Source: Pseudomonas sp. JAI120
GTDB taxonomy: Bacteria; Pseudomonadota; Gammaproteobacteria; Pseudomonadales; Pseudomonadaceae
Assembly: GCF_014207255.1 (NCBI RefSeq)
Contig: NZ_JACHCZ010000002.1
Span: 1,142,059 to 1,206,058, forward strand
DNA: 64,000 bases
Direction of reading: 5' to 3'
The translations under genes were made by a program, and so were the position numbers. Numbering within the stretch: position 1 is the first letter of the stretch; each line of letters starts with the position of its first letter. The notes beneath the pieces were generated by a model. That model saw nothing but the letters and a program-made list of their open reading frames with translations, had not been told where the DNA came from and did not search any database. This document shows positions 42,891 to 52,233 of this stretch, one piece after another.

Positions 42891-44111
42891 TCAAAACCGG
42901 GCGAGGTCGCCGTAAATCCGTTCGATGCGCAGCCAGGCATCGGTGGCCTGGGCGGTAGCCGCAAGGTATTGGGTGCGCGCCGCGATGAGTGTGCGTTGGG
43001 CGTCGAGCACGTCGAGGAAGTTGAACTTGCCCATCTCGAAGCCGCGGGTGGCGCTGTCCACCGCGCTTTGGGCGGCGGGCAGGATCTGCTGGTTGAATGC
43101 GCGGACTTCGGTATTCGCGGTTTGCCACAGGTCCAGGGCCTGGCGCGTTTCGGTACGCAGGCGCAATTCGGCAGCGTTGCGCAGGTCGCGGGCCTGATCG
43201 GCACGGCGCGTGGCGGCAAGTACGTTGCCCTGGTTGCGGTTGAACAACGGAATCGGCATCGATACACCGACCAGGTTCACCCGCTCGCGCACACTGGCGT
43301 CGTATTGACTGCCAATGGACACATCCAGGTCGGGAATCCGCTGGGCTTTTTCCAGGCCCACGCTGGCTTCGTTCTGCACGATCTGCAGTGCGGCCAGGCG
43401 CAGTTCGGCGGTCTGTTCAAGGCGCGCCAACAGTTGCGTGGCGGACGGCAACGGCGGTGTGGAGTGGCTTGGCGTGGCGACGGCCTGGAAGTCGGTCGCC
43501 GCGCTGCCGGTACTGGCGGCCAGGCGGCGATAGGCGTCGGTAAGGCCCATTTGCGCGCGGTTGAATTCGAGGCGGATCTCCGACAGTTGCACCTGGGCCC
43601 GTGTGGCTTCCACCGGTGAGGATTTGCCGGCGGTCACGCGGCCGTTGGCGACCACCAGCCCGCGCTCGGCCAAGGCCAGGGAGCGCTGGGCCAGGTCGAG
43701 ACGTTGCTGGGCGCGCAGGGCACCGTAGTAGCCGTCGATCACTTCGGCGCGCAACGTATTGCGGCGCTGTTCCAAGGTCAGTGCGGCGGCGTCCTGGGCA
43801 CGCGTCGCTACGTCAATGCGGGCACCGCGCTTGCCACCCAGCTCCAGGGTTTGGCTTAGCTTGAGGGTGGTGGTGCGCGTATCGCGACGTGTGTCTTCGG
43901 CATCCCAGGACGCCACCGGATTGGGGATCAGCCCGGCCTGCTGGCGACCGCCCTCGGCGATCTCGATGTCCCATTGCGCAGCCGCCAGGTCGGGGTTGTT
44001 GGCGAAGGCGGTTTGCAGGGCGGCGTCGAGGGTAAGGGTTTGTGCCTGGGCAATGCTGGCAGCTCCCCACAACAGCGCCGCGCCCAAGAGTTTTTTAACG
44101 GAAATTGCCAT
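42891..44111 (-). CDS. czcC: Outer-membrane factor CzcC
   Basis: A 406-aa TolC-family protein: signal peptide MAISVKKLLGAALLWGAASIAQA, then two OEP repeats with long helices (ALQTAFANNPDLAAAQWDIEIAEG, LRAQQRLDLAQRSLALAERG). First gene of czcCBA. A presumed CzcR element lies 74 bases upstream. Confidence 0.92.
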   Translation of the reverse strand: MAISVKKLLGAALLWGAASIAQAQTLTLDAALQTAFANNPDLAAAQWDIEIAEGGRQQAGLIPNPVASWDAEDTRRDTRTTTLKLSQTLELGGKRGARIDVATRAQDAAALTLEQRRNTLRAEVIDGYYGALRAQQRLDLAQRSLALAERGLVVANGRVTAGKSSPVEATRAQVQLSEIRLEFNRAQMGLTDAYRRLAASTGSAATDFQAVATPSHSTPPLPSATQLLARLEQTAELRLAALQIVQNEASVGLEKAQRIPDLDVSIGSQYDASVRERVNLVGVSMPIPLFNRNQGNVLAATRRADQARDLRNAAELRLRTETRQALDLWQTANTEVRAFNQQILPAAQSAVDSATRGFEMGKFNFLDVLDAQRTLIAARTQYLAATAQATDAWLRIERIYGDLARF

Positions 44112-44184
44112 ACGAGAGTTCCACGCCCAAGAAGTCCAAGCGGGGGCAATGTAGCGTTCGCGACCTATCAGAGCGGTGGAGCAA

Positions 44185-44202
44185 AGATTACAAATCCGAC
44201 AG
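44185..44202 (-). promoter_or_regulatory. Presumed CzcR element 3 (czcCBA promoter)
   Basis: Read on the minus strand: CTGTCGGATTTGTAATCT, agreeing with the czcR element CTGTCAGAACTGTAATAT at 14 of 18 positions and in the same orientation relative to its gene. Confidence 0.55.
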
Positions 44203-44295
44203 CAATGGCTCTGGGGCGGGCGTTATCAGGTATGCTTTTGGGGCAGGAAACAAAAAGAAACAATTTTTCCAACCTGTTCGATAAGGAGTCCCGCA

Positions 44296-45666
44296 TTGGC
44301 GTTATCGACTGCCGCGTGGGTGGTTCACGACACCCGCCTCATGCTCTGCGTACTACTGGCCATCGCCAGCATCATCGTGCTGATCAGCGCGACCAAGTTG
44401 CCGCCATTCCTGTCGATCCTGATCGGCACCTTTATCGCCGGGGTCGGCGCCGGGCTGCCAGCGGAAGAGGTGGCCAAGGCCTTCAGCAAGGGCGCCGGGG
44501 CGATCCTCGGTGAAGCCGGGATCATCATTGCGCTGGGCTCGATGCTGGGTGCGCTGATGGCAGAATCCGGCGCGGCCGATCGCATCGCCACCACCCTGCT
44601 CGGGCTGGGCAAGGGCAAGTCGTTGCCATGGGTGATGGCGCTGGTGGCGATGGTGATCGGCCTGCCGCTGTTCTTCGAAGTGGGCCTGGTGATGATGGTG
44701 CCAATCATCTTTGTGATGGCCAAACGTTCGAACCAGCCGCTGTTGAAAATCGCCATCCCGGCGCTGGCGGGCATGACCACCTTGCACGCCTTGATGCCAC
44801 CGCACCCGGGGCCGCTGATTGCGGTGGGCGCGTTGCACGCCGATCTGGGCCTGACCATGTTGCTGGGCTTTTGCCTGGCGGTGCCGGCGGTGATCCTCGC
44901 CGGGCCGCTCTATGGCAACTGGCTGTCCAAGCGCCTGCATGTGGATGAGCCGGCCGACATCGGCGCGCTGTTCAGCGCCCCGCCCAAGGCTCCGCGCCAG
45001 CCGAGCTTTGGCGTGTCATTGCTGATCATTCTGTTGCCGGTGATTCTGATGCTCGGCAGTACCTTGGCCAAAGTCGCGCTGCCAGCGGAAAGCAGCGTGG
45101 GCCTGACTCTGAAATTCCTCGGCGAACCACTGATCGCCCTCGGCCTGGCGGTGATCGCCGCCGTGATCTGCCTGGGCTGGGCCGCCGGGATGCCGCGCGC
45201 CGAAGTCGGCAACACCCTGCGCAAGGCCCTCGCGCCCATCGCCGTGTTGCTGTTGACCATCGGCGCCGGCGGCGGCCTCAAGCAAACCCTGCTCGACGCC
45301 GGCGTCAGCCAGACCATCAGCAAAGTCGCCGAAGGCGCGCACATGCCGTACCTGCTGCTGGCCTGGTTGATCGCGGTGGCGCTGCGCCAGGCCACCGGCT
45401 CGGCCACGGTCGCCACCACCACGACCGCCGGCATCCTCGCGCCGATGATGGCCGGGTTGGCGGCGACGCAAAGCTCACTGGTGGCGCTGGCGATCGGCGC
45501 CGGCTCGGTGTTTTTCTGCCACGTCAACGATGCGGGGTTCTGGATGGTGCGCGAGTACTTTGGCTTGCAGCTGAAACAGACGATTTGGGTATGGTCGGTG
45601 TTGCAGACGATTGTTTCGGTCGTCGGGTTGGTCGGTACGCTGGTGCTGTGGCACTTCTTGACCTGA
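44296..45666 (+). CDS. GntP-family gluconate/organic acid:H+ symporter
   Basis: A 456-aa permease of the gluconate permease family, with about twelve helices. Motifs include LPPFLSILIGTFIAGVGAGLP, GLPLFFEVGLVMMVPIIF and LHALMPPHPGPLIAVGAL, all conserved in GntP/IdnT/DsdX. The start is TTG at 44296 with AAGGAG at 44283-44288; a frame from 44176 would run through the CzcR element. Substrate (gluconate, D-serine or other) is not certain. Confidence 0.88.
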   Translation: MALSTAAWVVHDTRLMLCVLLAIASIIVLISATKLPPFLSILIGTFIAGVGAGLPAEEVAKAFSKGAGAILGEAGIIIALGSMLGALMAESGAADRIATTLLGLGKGKSLPWVMALVAMVIGLPLFFEVGLVMMVPIIFVMAKRSNQPLLKIAIPALAGMTTLHALMPPHPGPLIAVGALHADLGLTMLLGFCLAVPAVILAGPLYGNWLSKRLHVDEPADIGALFSAPPKAPRQPSFGVSLLIILLPVILMLGSTLAKVALPAESSVGLTLKFLGEPLIALGLAVIAAVICLGWAAGMPRAEVGNTLRKALAPIAVLLLTIGAGGGLKQTLLDAGVSQTISKVAEGAHMPYLLLAWLIAVALRQATGSATVATTTTAGILAPMMAGLAATQSSLVALAIGAGSVFFCHVNDAGFWMVREYFGLQLKQTIWVWSVLQTIVSVVGLVGTLVLWHFLT

Positions 45667-45669
45667 CCT

Positions 45670-46959
45670 TCAGGCCGCCAACGTGTGGCGCTTACCAAAC
45701 AGCGCCACACTCGCCACCCCCACCGCGCCCATTACCACGCAATACGCCACGCAAATCCACGGGCTGGTCGGCATCAGCGCGATCAGCATCAGCGGCGTAG
45801 TACTTGCCCACAGCGCATAGGCGATGTTGTAGGTGAAGGAAATGCCCGACACCCGCACCTGCGCCGGAAACAGGCCGACCATCACCGACGGCACCGCACC
45901 GACCACCCCGCAACTCAAGCCCGCTACCGCGTACGCCGCACCAAGCCAGATGCCGCCGCTGATCAGGCTGGCGTACAGCAGGAAAATACCCACTGGCAGC
46001 AGCAGGCTGTAGACCAGCACCGCGCGCCAGGCACCGATGCGGTCCACCAGCAGGCCGGCGAGGACGCAGCCGATATTCAGGAAGACGATGCCCAGGGCGC
46101 TCAAGGCAAAGGTGTGGCTGGGGCTCATGCCGAAGGTTTTCTGCATCATGGTCGGGGTGATGACCACCAGCACCACCACAGCGGAGGTGAGCACGCAGGT
46201 GAGGATCATCGCCGGCAGCAGCACGGCGCGATGGTCACGCAGTACGGTGCGCAGCGGCATCTCGGCGGCGGCCTGGCGGCGGGCCTGCATTTCGAGAAAT
46301 ACCGGGGTTTCGCTGAGCCAGCGCCGCAGCCACACGCCGATCACGCCGAACACACCGCCGAGCAGGAAGGGGAAACGCCAGGCGTAGTCGAGGATTTCGG
46401 CCGGGGTGAAGACCTGCGCCAGCAGCGTGGCGGTGAGGGCGCCGAGCAGGTAGCCGAAGGTCAGGCCCGCTTGCAGGAAGCCCAGGGCATAGCCACGATG
46501 GTTGCGCGGTGCGTGTTCGGCGACAAAGGTCCAGGCGCTGGGCACTTCACCGCCCACCGCTGCACCTTGCAGCACGCGCAGCACCAGCAGGATCAGTGGT
46601 GCGAAGTAGCCGATCTGTGCGTAGGTGGGCATGATCCCGATCAGCAGGCAGGGCAATGCCATCATCAGGATGCTCAGGCTGAACACGCGCTTGCGCCCCA
46701 GGTGATCGGCGAAGTGCGCCATCAGGATGCCGCCCAGCGGGCGCGCCAGGTAACCGGTGACGAAGATGCCGAAGCTCTGCAGCAGGCGCAGCCACTCGGG
46801 CATTTCTGGCGGGAAGAACAGTTGGCTGAGGGTCAGCGCAAAGAACACGAAAATAATGAAGTCGTAGATTTCCAAGGCTCCGCCCAGGGCGGCCAGGCCC
46901 AGGGTTTTGTAGTCGGAGCGGGAAAAACGCTGCGCCTGTGGAACAGAGGTGGCAGTCAT
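45670..46959 (-). CDS. MHS-type MFS transporter (organic acid/proton symporter)
   Basis: A 429-aa, 12-helix transporter of the metabolite:H+ symporter family. ALGGALEIYDFIIFVFFALTLSQLFFP is the helix 1 signature, followed by RPLGGILMAHFADHLGRKRVF and LRVLQGAAVGGEVPSAWTFVAEHAP. Relatives move citrate, alpha-ketoglutarate, shikimate or proline. Convergent with the gntP-type gene only three bases away, and divergent from the fatty-acid transporter. Confidence 0.9.
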   Translation of the reverse strand: MTATSVPQAQRFSRSDYKTLGLAALGGALEIYDFIIFVFFALTLSQLFFPPEMPEWLRLLQSFGIFVTGYLARPLGGILMAHFADHLGRKRVFSLSILMMALPCLLIGIMPTYAQIGYFAPLILLVLRVLQGAAVGGEVPSAWTFVAEHAPRNHRGYALGFLQAGLTFGYLLGALTATLLAQVFTPAEILDYAWRFPFLLGGVFGVIGVWLRRWLSETPVFLEMQARRQAAAEMPLRTVLRDHRAVLLPAMILTCVLTSAVVVLVVITPTMMQKTFGMSPSHTFALSALGIVFLNIGCVLAGLLVDRIGAWRAVLVYSLLLPVGIFLLYASLISGGIWLGAAYAVAGLSCGVVGAVPSVMVGLFPAQVRVSGISFTYNIAYALWASTTPLMLIALMPTSPWICVAYCVVMGAVGVASVALFGKRHTLAA

Positions 46960-47144
46960 GTGGAGGCTCGGCAGACAAACAAAATGGCGTGCAGGTTATG
47001 AGCTGAGCCGGTTGATGGCAATCGCGGCAGATATATTTGTTTTCCTCATGGATCGATGAAGATAACTGCATTCCCATATCAATGGCCGTAGCGGAACATG
47101 CCGGAAAATTGCCGACACCATAATAAATACAAGAGGAAAGACTC

Positions 47145-48563
47145 GTGGCCGATGCTATCGAAGAAAGCCGCTATGCCCGATTTGCCCTGCGCTGCTCGAA
47201 CTTTGCCGAGCGCTGGTTCCCCGACTCCTGGGTGTTCGCCGCCCTCGCCGTGATCATCGTCGCCGTCGCGACCCTGGGCATGGGCGCCGCGCCGACCGAA
47301 GCCGCCAAGGCCTTTGGCGACGGGTTCTGGAGCCTGATCCCGTTCACCATGCAGATGGCCTTCGTGGTGATCGGTGGTTACGTGGTCGCCAGCTCGCCGC
47401 CGGCGGTCAAGCTGATCGACCGCCTGGCACGCATCCCGAAGAACGGCCGCTCCGCCGTGGCGTGGGTCGCGTTGATTTCCATGGTGGCGTCGCTGCTCAA
47501 CTGGGGCCTGTCCCTGGTGTTCGGCGGTTTGCTGGTGCGTGCGCTGGCCCGTCGTACGGATTTGCGCATGGACTACCGTGCTGCGGGTGCGGCGGCCTAC
47601 CTTGGCCTTGGTGCGGTGTGGGCATTGGGGCTGTCGTCTTCGGCCGCACAATTGCAGGCCAACCCGGCCAGTTTGCCGCCGTCGATCCTGTCGATCACCG
47701 GGGTGATCCCGTTTACCGACACCATCTTCCTGTGGCAATCCGGCGTGCTGTTGCTGGCGCTGATCGTGGTGTCGCTGATCATCGCCTACGCCACCGCGCC
47801 CGGCCCCAACAGCGCCCGTGACGCCAAGGCCTGTGGCGTCGACCCGGCCTTCAACCTGCCCAAGCTGCAACCACCGACCCGCCCCGGCGAATGGCTGGAA
47901 CACAGCCCGTTGCTGACCATTCTGCTGGCATTGCTGGCGGCGGGCTGGTTGTTCCATGAATTCTCGACCAAGCCGGCGATCAGCGCGATTTCAGGGCTGA
48001 ACACCTACAACTTCCTGTTCATCATGGTCGGCGCCCTGCTGCACTGGCGCCCGCGCAGCTTCCTCGATGCGGTGGCCCGTGCAGTGCCGACCACCACCGG
48101 CGTATTGATCCAGTTCCCGTTGTACGGCTCGATTGCGGCACTGATGACCGTGGTCAAGGGCGGCGACGGCCAGACCCTGGCGCACCATATCTCGACCTTC
48201 TTCACCTCCATCGCCTCCCACGACACGTATGCCCTGCTGATGGGCGTGTACTCGGCGGTGCTGGGTTTCTTTATTCCGTCGGGCGGCGGCAAGTGGATTA
48301 TCGAAGCGCCTTATGTGATGCAAGTGGCCAATGACCTGCAATACCACCTGGGCTGGGCGGTGCAGATCTACAACGCCGCCGAAGCGCTGCCGAACCTGAT
48401 CAACCCGTTCTATATGCTGCCGTTGCTGGGGGTTTTAGGGTTGAAGGCGCGGGATTTGATCGGGTTTTCGTTTGTGCAGTTGCTGGTGCATACGCCGCTG
48501 GTGTTGTTCCTGCTGTGGGCATTGGGGACGACGTTGAAGTATTTGCCGCCCGTCATGCCTTAG
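47145..48563 (+). CDS. Short-chain fatty acid transporter (AtoE family)
   Basis: A 472-aa membrane protein. RFALRCSNFAERWFPDSWVFAALAVIIV opens it and the C-terminal part contains SGGGKWIIEAPYVMQVA and NAAEALPNLINPFYMLPLLGVLGLKARDLIGFSF, typical of the AtoE/SCFA family. The start is GTG with AGAGGAAAG upstream. No ato genes lie next to it. Confidence 0.9.
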   Translation: MADAIEESRYARFALRCSNFAERWFPDSWVFAALAVIIVAVATLGMGAAPTEAAKAFGDGFWSLIPFTMQMAFVVIGGYVVASSPPAVKLIDRLARIPKNGRSAVAWVALISMVASLLNWGLSLVFGGLLVRALARRTDLRMDYRAAGAAAYLGLGAVWALGLSSSAAQLQANPASLPPSILSITGVIPFTDTIFLWQSGVLLLALIVVSLIIAYATAPGPNSARDAKACGVDPAFNLPKLQPPTRPGEWLEHSPLLTILLALLAAGWLFHEFSTKPAISAISGLNTYNFLFIMVGALLHWRPRSFLDAVARAVPTTTGVLIQFPLYGSIAALMTVVKGGDGQTLAHHISTFFTSIASHDTYALLMGVYSAVLGFFIPSGGGKWIIEAPYVMQVANDLQYHLGWAVQIYNAAEALPNLINPFYMLPLLGVLGLKARDLIGFSFVQLLVHTPLVLFLLWALGTTLKYLPPVMP

Positions 48564-48590
48564 AGCACGGTGTTTCTGATGAAGTGCGTC

Positions 48591-48622
48591 GGGGTTGTCC
48601 TACTCAATAAGGTGACAACCCC
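48591..48622 (+). terminator. Hairpin after the fatty-acid transporter
   Basis: GGGGTTGTC (48591-48599) pairs perfectly with GACAACCCC (48614-48622) over a 14-base loop, 28 bases after the stop. No T-run follows, so termination is only possible. Confidence 0.4.
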
Positions 48623-48688
48623 TGGCTCCTCCTGCCAGCCCCTTTGATTAACCTTGGCTGCCTCCTCACATAGCACAAGGAAAATCCG

Positions 48689-49009
48689 ATGACACCCTTA
48701 TCCAAATCACTGGAGCAGTTGCTCGATGATATTTACAAGGACGACAACGTATCGTTCGTCGAGTACAAGACCCTGCGAGACGACGCCGATCGCCGCATGG
48801 ACGCTGTTATCAAGGAATTCGGCCTGCATAACAACGTGACGGCCTTCCAGAAGGCCATAGATGTGGCCCTGCAACTGCTACAGACCAGCGTTATCGATGC
48901 AAAAAAAGCCACCCTGACTGACACCGGCGAGGCAATCGTCAAGGATGCCGTGACGGCTCAGGTGGAGTACTTGCGCGCCGGCAGCCAATTGGCACTGCGT
49001 CTGCTGTGA
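48689..49009 (+). CDS. Hypothetical helical protein, 106 aa
   Basis: MTPLSKSLEQLLDDIYKDDN... LALRLL, an acidic, helical cytoplasmic protein without membrane segments or cysteines. ACAAGGAAAA lies upstream of the ATG. I recognise no family. It precedes the phosphatase gene by 87 bases but need not be linked. Confidence 0.65.
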   Translation: MTPLSKSLEQLLDDIYKDDNVSFVEYKTLRDDADRRMDAVIKEFGLHNNVTAFQKAIDVALQLLQTSVIDAKKATLTDTGEAIVKDAVTAQVEYLRAGSQLALRLL

Positions 49010-49096
49010 TCACCTGACTGTCTTCGTTCCGTCACATTGCATTGCTACCGTCCTGCGAAATATCTTGCAACATCTCGCCAGCAAGGACTCCCCGCA

Positions 49097-50797
49097 ATGA
49101 GTGATGATCACGAAGACCGCCCTTCCCCCGATTCCATAGCCCAACCGCCGGTAGACACCGGCCGTCGGCGCTTCCTGGGGGGCGCGGCGGTGTTGGGGGT
49201 GGGCGCGACCTTGAGTGCCTGCGGCAATAGCAGTGAGGCGCCCGGCAAGCCCGTGCCGCGGCCGCTCACGCCGCAGGAGCTGGACAAGGCGTTGCGCGAC
49301 CAGGTGAAGACCGTGGTGGTGATCTATGCCGAGAACCGCAGCTTCAACAACCTGTTTGCGGACTTCCCAGGCGTTGAGAAACCGCTGTCGGCGCTTTCTG
49401 CCGCCGACACGCAGCAACGCGACCGCGACGGCAGCCTCTTGACCACCCTGCCCCCGACCTGGGGCGGTGTGCTGCAAGTAGGCCCGCAAAGCGTGGATGG
49501 GGTGACTTACCCCAGCGAAGTGCAATTCCAGGAAAACCTGCCCAACGCGCCGTTCGCCCTCAAGGGCCCGAACGCTGAAGACCTGCCTTTGAGCCTCGTC
49601 ACTCGCGACTTGTGGCACGTGTTCTACCAGAACCAGATGCAGATCAACGGCGGCAAGAACGACGGTTTCGTCGCCTGGGCCGACTCCGGTGGCCTGGTCA
49701 TGGGCCATTACGCCCAGAGCCGTTATTCCCTGCGCCTGTGGGACGTGGCCAAGGAGTTTGTGCTCTGCGATAACTTCTTCCAGGGAGCGTTTGGTGGCTC
49801 GTTCCTCAACCATCAATACCTGATCAGCGCCACCGCGCCGTTTTACCCGAATGCCGCGCAGTCGGTGGCCAAGGCGCAGATCGCCACGCTGCAAAGCGAT
49901 GACCCCACCGACCCGCGTCTCAAGCCGCTGGATAAATCCCCGGCCAGCGCCATGACCGGCCCGCCGCAGTTCGGCCCCAGCGCGCTGACCCCGGACGGCT
50001 ACGGTGTGAACACCCTGGCGCCGCCTTACTGGCCGACCTGGATTCGTGACCCGGAAAACCCGGACTACGCAAAAGCCGACCTGCCCAACGTGCTGGTGCC
50101 GCAGACCCACGAACATATCGGCGACAAGTTGTCGAAAAAGAACGTCGACTGGGCGTGGTACGCCGGGGCATGGCAGGCAACGCTGGATCAGTTCAAGGAT
50201 TCGGGCGGCATTCCGAAGATTCCAAACTTCCAGTACCACCACCAGCCGTTCAACTATTTCAAGCAGCAAGGCCCCGAGAACCGTGCGGAGCGTGACAAGC
50301 GCCTGCGCGATGGCGGTTTGGGCGATGAGGCGAGCACCAACAAGTTCTTCGCCGATGCCCAGGCCGGCAAGCTGCCGGCCGTGAGTTTCTACAAGCCACA
50401 GGGCAACCTGAACATGCACGCGGGTTACGCTGACATTGCCTCGGGCGACCGCCATATCGTCCGCGCCTTGAAGGTGCTGCAGGAAAGCCCGCAGTGGAAA
50501 AACATGGTGGTCGTGGTGACCGTCGATGAAAACGGCGGCTGGTGGGACCACGTCGCCCCACCCAAAGGCGACCGCTGGGGCCCAGGCACGCGGGTCCCGG
50601 CGCTGGTGGTCTCGCCCTTCGCGCGCAAAGGCACCGTGGACCATACGGTGTACGACACCGCGTCGATCCTGCGCTTGATAACGCGGGTCTTCCAGCTGGA
50701 GACCCTGGACGGGCTCAAGCAACGCGATGACGCCATGATTGCCCGCGGCCAGAAACCCATGGGGGATTTGAGCAACGCGTTGCAGTTCAGCGTGTAG
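49097..50797 (+). CDS. Acid phosphatase/phosphoesterase (AcpA-like), Tat lipoprotein
   Basis: A 566-aa secreted phosphoesterase of the phospholipase C/AcpA family (PF04185). The N-terminus has a twin-arginine signal (TGRRRFLGGAAVLGVGATL) ending in a lipobox-like LSAC. Active-site features: VVVIYAENRSFNNLFADFPGVE, GSFLNHQYLISATAPFYPN, VVTVDENGGWWDHVAPP and WGPGTRVPALVVSPFA. It probably releases phosphate from esters outside the cytoplasm. Start taken at MSDDHEDRP. Confidence 0.88.
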   Translation: MSDDHEDRPSPDSIAQPPVDTGRRRFLGGAAVLGVGATLSACGNSSEAPGKPVPRPLTPQELDKALRDQVKTVVVIYAENRSFNNLFADFPGVEKPLSALSAADTQQRDRDGSLLTTLPPTWGGVLQVGPQSVDGVTYPSEVQFQENLPNAPFALKGPNAEDLPLSLVTRDLWHVFYQNQMQINGGKNDGFVAWADSGGLVMGHYAQSRYSLRLWDVAKEFVLCDNFFQGAFGGSFLNHQYLISATAPFYPNAAQSVAKAQIATLQSDDPTDPRLKPLDKSPASAMTGPPQFGPSALTPDGYGVNTLAPPYWPTWIRDPENPDYAKADLPNVLVPQTHEHIGDKLSKKNVDWAWYAGAWQATLDQFKDSGGIPKIPNFQYHHQPFNYFKQQGPENRAERDKRLRDGGLGDEASTNKFFADAQAGKLPAVSFYKPQGNLNMHAGYADIASGDRHIVRALKVLQESPQWKNMVVVVTVDENGGWWDHVAPPKGDRWGPGTRVPALVVSPFARKGTVDHTVYDTASILRLITRVFQLETLDGLKQRDDAMIARGQKPMGDLSNALQFSV

Positions 50798-50918
50798 GAC
50801 GCTTATCCAATAGCGACATGCCTGGCGATTTAGCACGCGGTTTTCCTGGTCAACCGCTACTGTGAGGGGGTGGGCTTTCATCCCGCGCAGACGGGCTTTC
50901 GCTGACAAGGAATCGAGT

Positions 50919-52088
50919 ATGTTCAAACCGACCAGGTTGTCCTTCACCCTGGCCGCACTGATGAGCAGTGCGGTCGTACACGCCGACATCGAAGTCCCTC
51001 TGGGCAGCACGCAACGTGTCACCCAGTTGTTCGCTTACCCCAATAACTGCAATGTGGTCTGCTTTCGGCCATGGACGCTGGAGCAGACCGCCGAGCACTA
51101 CCTCAACCAAAGCCTGCAGCGTGACGGCTACAGCCGAGCCAAGGTCAGCGTCAAAAACCATGAAGGGCAGCTCGCCGCGACCTTCAGCGGTGTACCCGAC
51201 AGTTACGGCCAGCCCCTGACCGCGCTGCTCAATACCGCTGACCTGGCCTACCAGGGCGCGAGCAAACTCAACAGCGACGGCAAGTGGGCTTACAACTGGT
51301 ACCTGTTCCTGCCACTGGGCATGGCCCTGGAAAACCGCAAGAGCATCGAGCTGCTGCATTTTCCGCCGGATTATTCGCTGACCCAGGCCCAGGATTACCT
51401 GGAGTCGGCCACCACCGACCGCTGGGCCAGCCTGCTTACCGATAACGGCGTGCCGGCCACCGAAACCCCGGCCTACCAGACCATCATCGATATCGCGCCC
51501 ATCGCCGCCCCTTCCAATGCGGGCAAGGACCTGGAGAACGTCTATAGCTACTTCACCGACTACCAGACCCGCATGGTCAGCGAACTGAGCCTGCACCCCA
51601 ACGGCTCGCTGCCAATGGTCGCGTTCGGCGCGCCGGTGCGCAGCTGGATCAAACAACAATACGGGCAAACCGTGGGTGTGCTGGGCCTGGCGCAGATCAG
51701 CCCTGCCGCGGGCAAGACCGTCTCGGTGCTGGGCGCCAACCACCCCAGCTACATCTGGTACGCGGCCAGCCCGGACACCTATGACGGTAACGAGCAGCAA
51801 GCCGACGATGCGGGTTTAAAAGTGATGGGCCAGGACTTGAGCGCCGCCTGCTGGCAGGCCGGAATGGGCCAGAAACCGGCGAGCGATCCGAATGTACTGC
51901 TCAAGGCCTGCATGAACACCTGGCAGGTCACGCGCAAAGAGCAGACCTGTGAGTTGTTCTACACCTCGGTGCGCAATCTGACGCCGGAACAGGCGAACGC
52001 CAAATGCGCCACGCCCGCGATCAAAACGCAGCTCAAACAGCTGAAGAACACAGCGCCCGCCCCCACCATCACGGCGCCTGTGCTGTAG
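50919..52088 (+). CDS. Secreted protein of unknown function, 389 aa
   Basis: The signal peptide is MFKPTRLSFTLAALMSSAVVHA and the mature part has six or so cysteines (NNCNVVCF, SAACWQAG, LKACMN, EQTCELF, NAKCATP), spaced as for disulfides. I do not recognise the family. Residues from about 300 resemble a tail with Pro/Ala/Thr at the end. ACAAGGAA is upstream. It follows the phosphatase in the same direction and may be cotranscribed, but 121 bases separate them. Confidence 0.75.
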   Translation: MFKPTRLSFTLAALMSSAVVHADIEVPLGSTQRVTQLFAYPNNCNVVCFRPWTLEQTAEHYLNQSLQRDGYSRAKVSVKNHEGQLAATFSGVPDSYGQPLTALLNTADLAYQGASKLNSDGKWAYNWYLFLPLGMALENRKSIELLHFPPDYSLTQAQDYLESATTDRWASLLTDNGVPATETPAYQTIIDIAPIAAPSNAGKDLENVYSYFTDYQTRMVSELSLHPNGSLPMVAFGAPVRSWIKQQYGQTVGVLGLAQISPAAGKTVSVLGANHPSYIWYAASPDTYDGNEQQADDAGLKVMGQDLSAACWQAGMGQKPASDPNVLLKACMNTWQVTRKEQTCELFYTSVRNLTPEQANAKCATPAIKTQLKQLKNTAPAPTITAPVL

Positions 52089-52094
52089 ACAGCC

Positions 52095-52138
52095 AAAAAA
52101 AACCGATTTCTACTGTCAAAGTTGACAGTAGAAATCGG
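52095..52138 (-). terminator. Strong minus-strand terminator without an upstream gene
   Basis: CCGATTTCTACTGTCAA (52103-52119) and its exact complement (52122-52138) form a very long stem. The eight-base A run at 52095-52102 becomes a U run only for minus-strand transcripts. No minus-strand gene lies within ~600 bases upstream (52743 is the nearest end), so it either ends an unannotated RNA or protects against antisense transcription. Confidence 0.7.
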
Positions 52139-52233
52139 CTCCATGTTCAGCGAGTCTTGAGCCGGGCACATCCGCTGCAAGACTGGTAGTCAGCCACCAC
52201 CCGCAGGTCCATGCAGCCTCACCAAGGAGAGTT

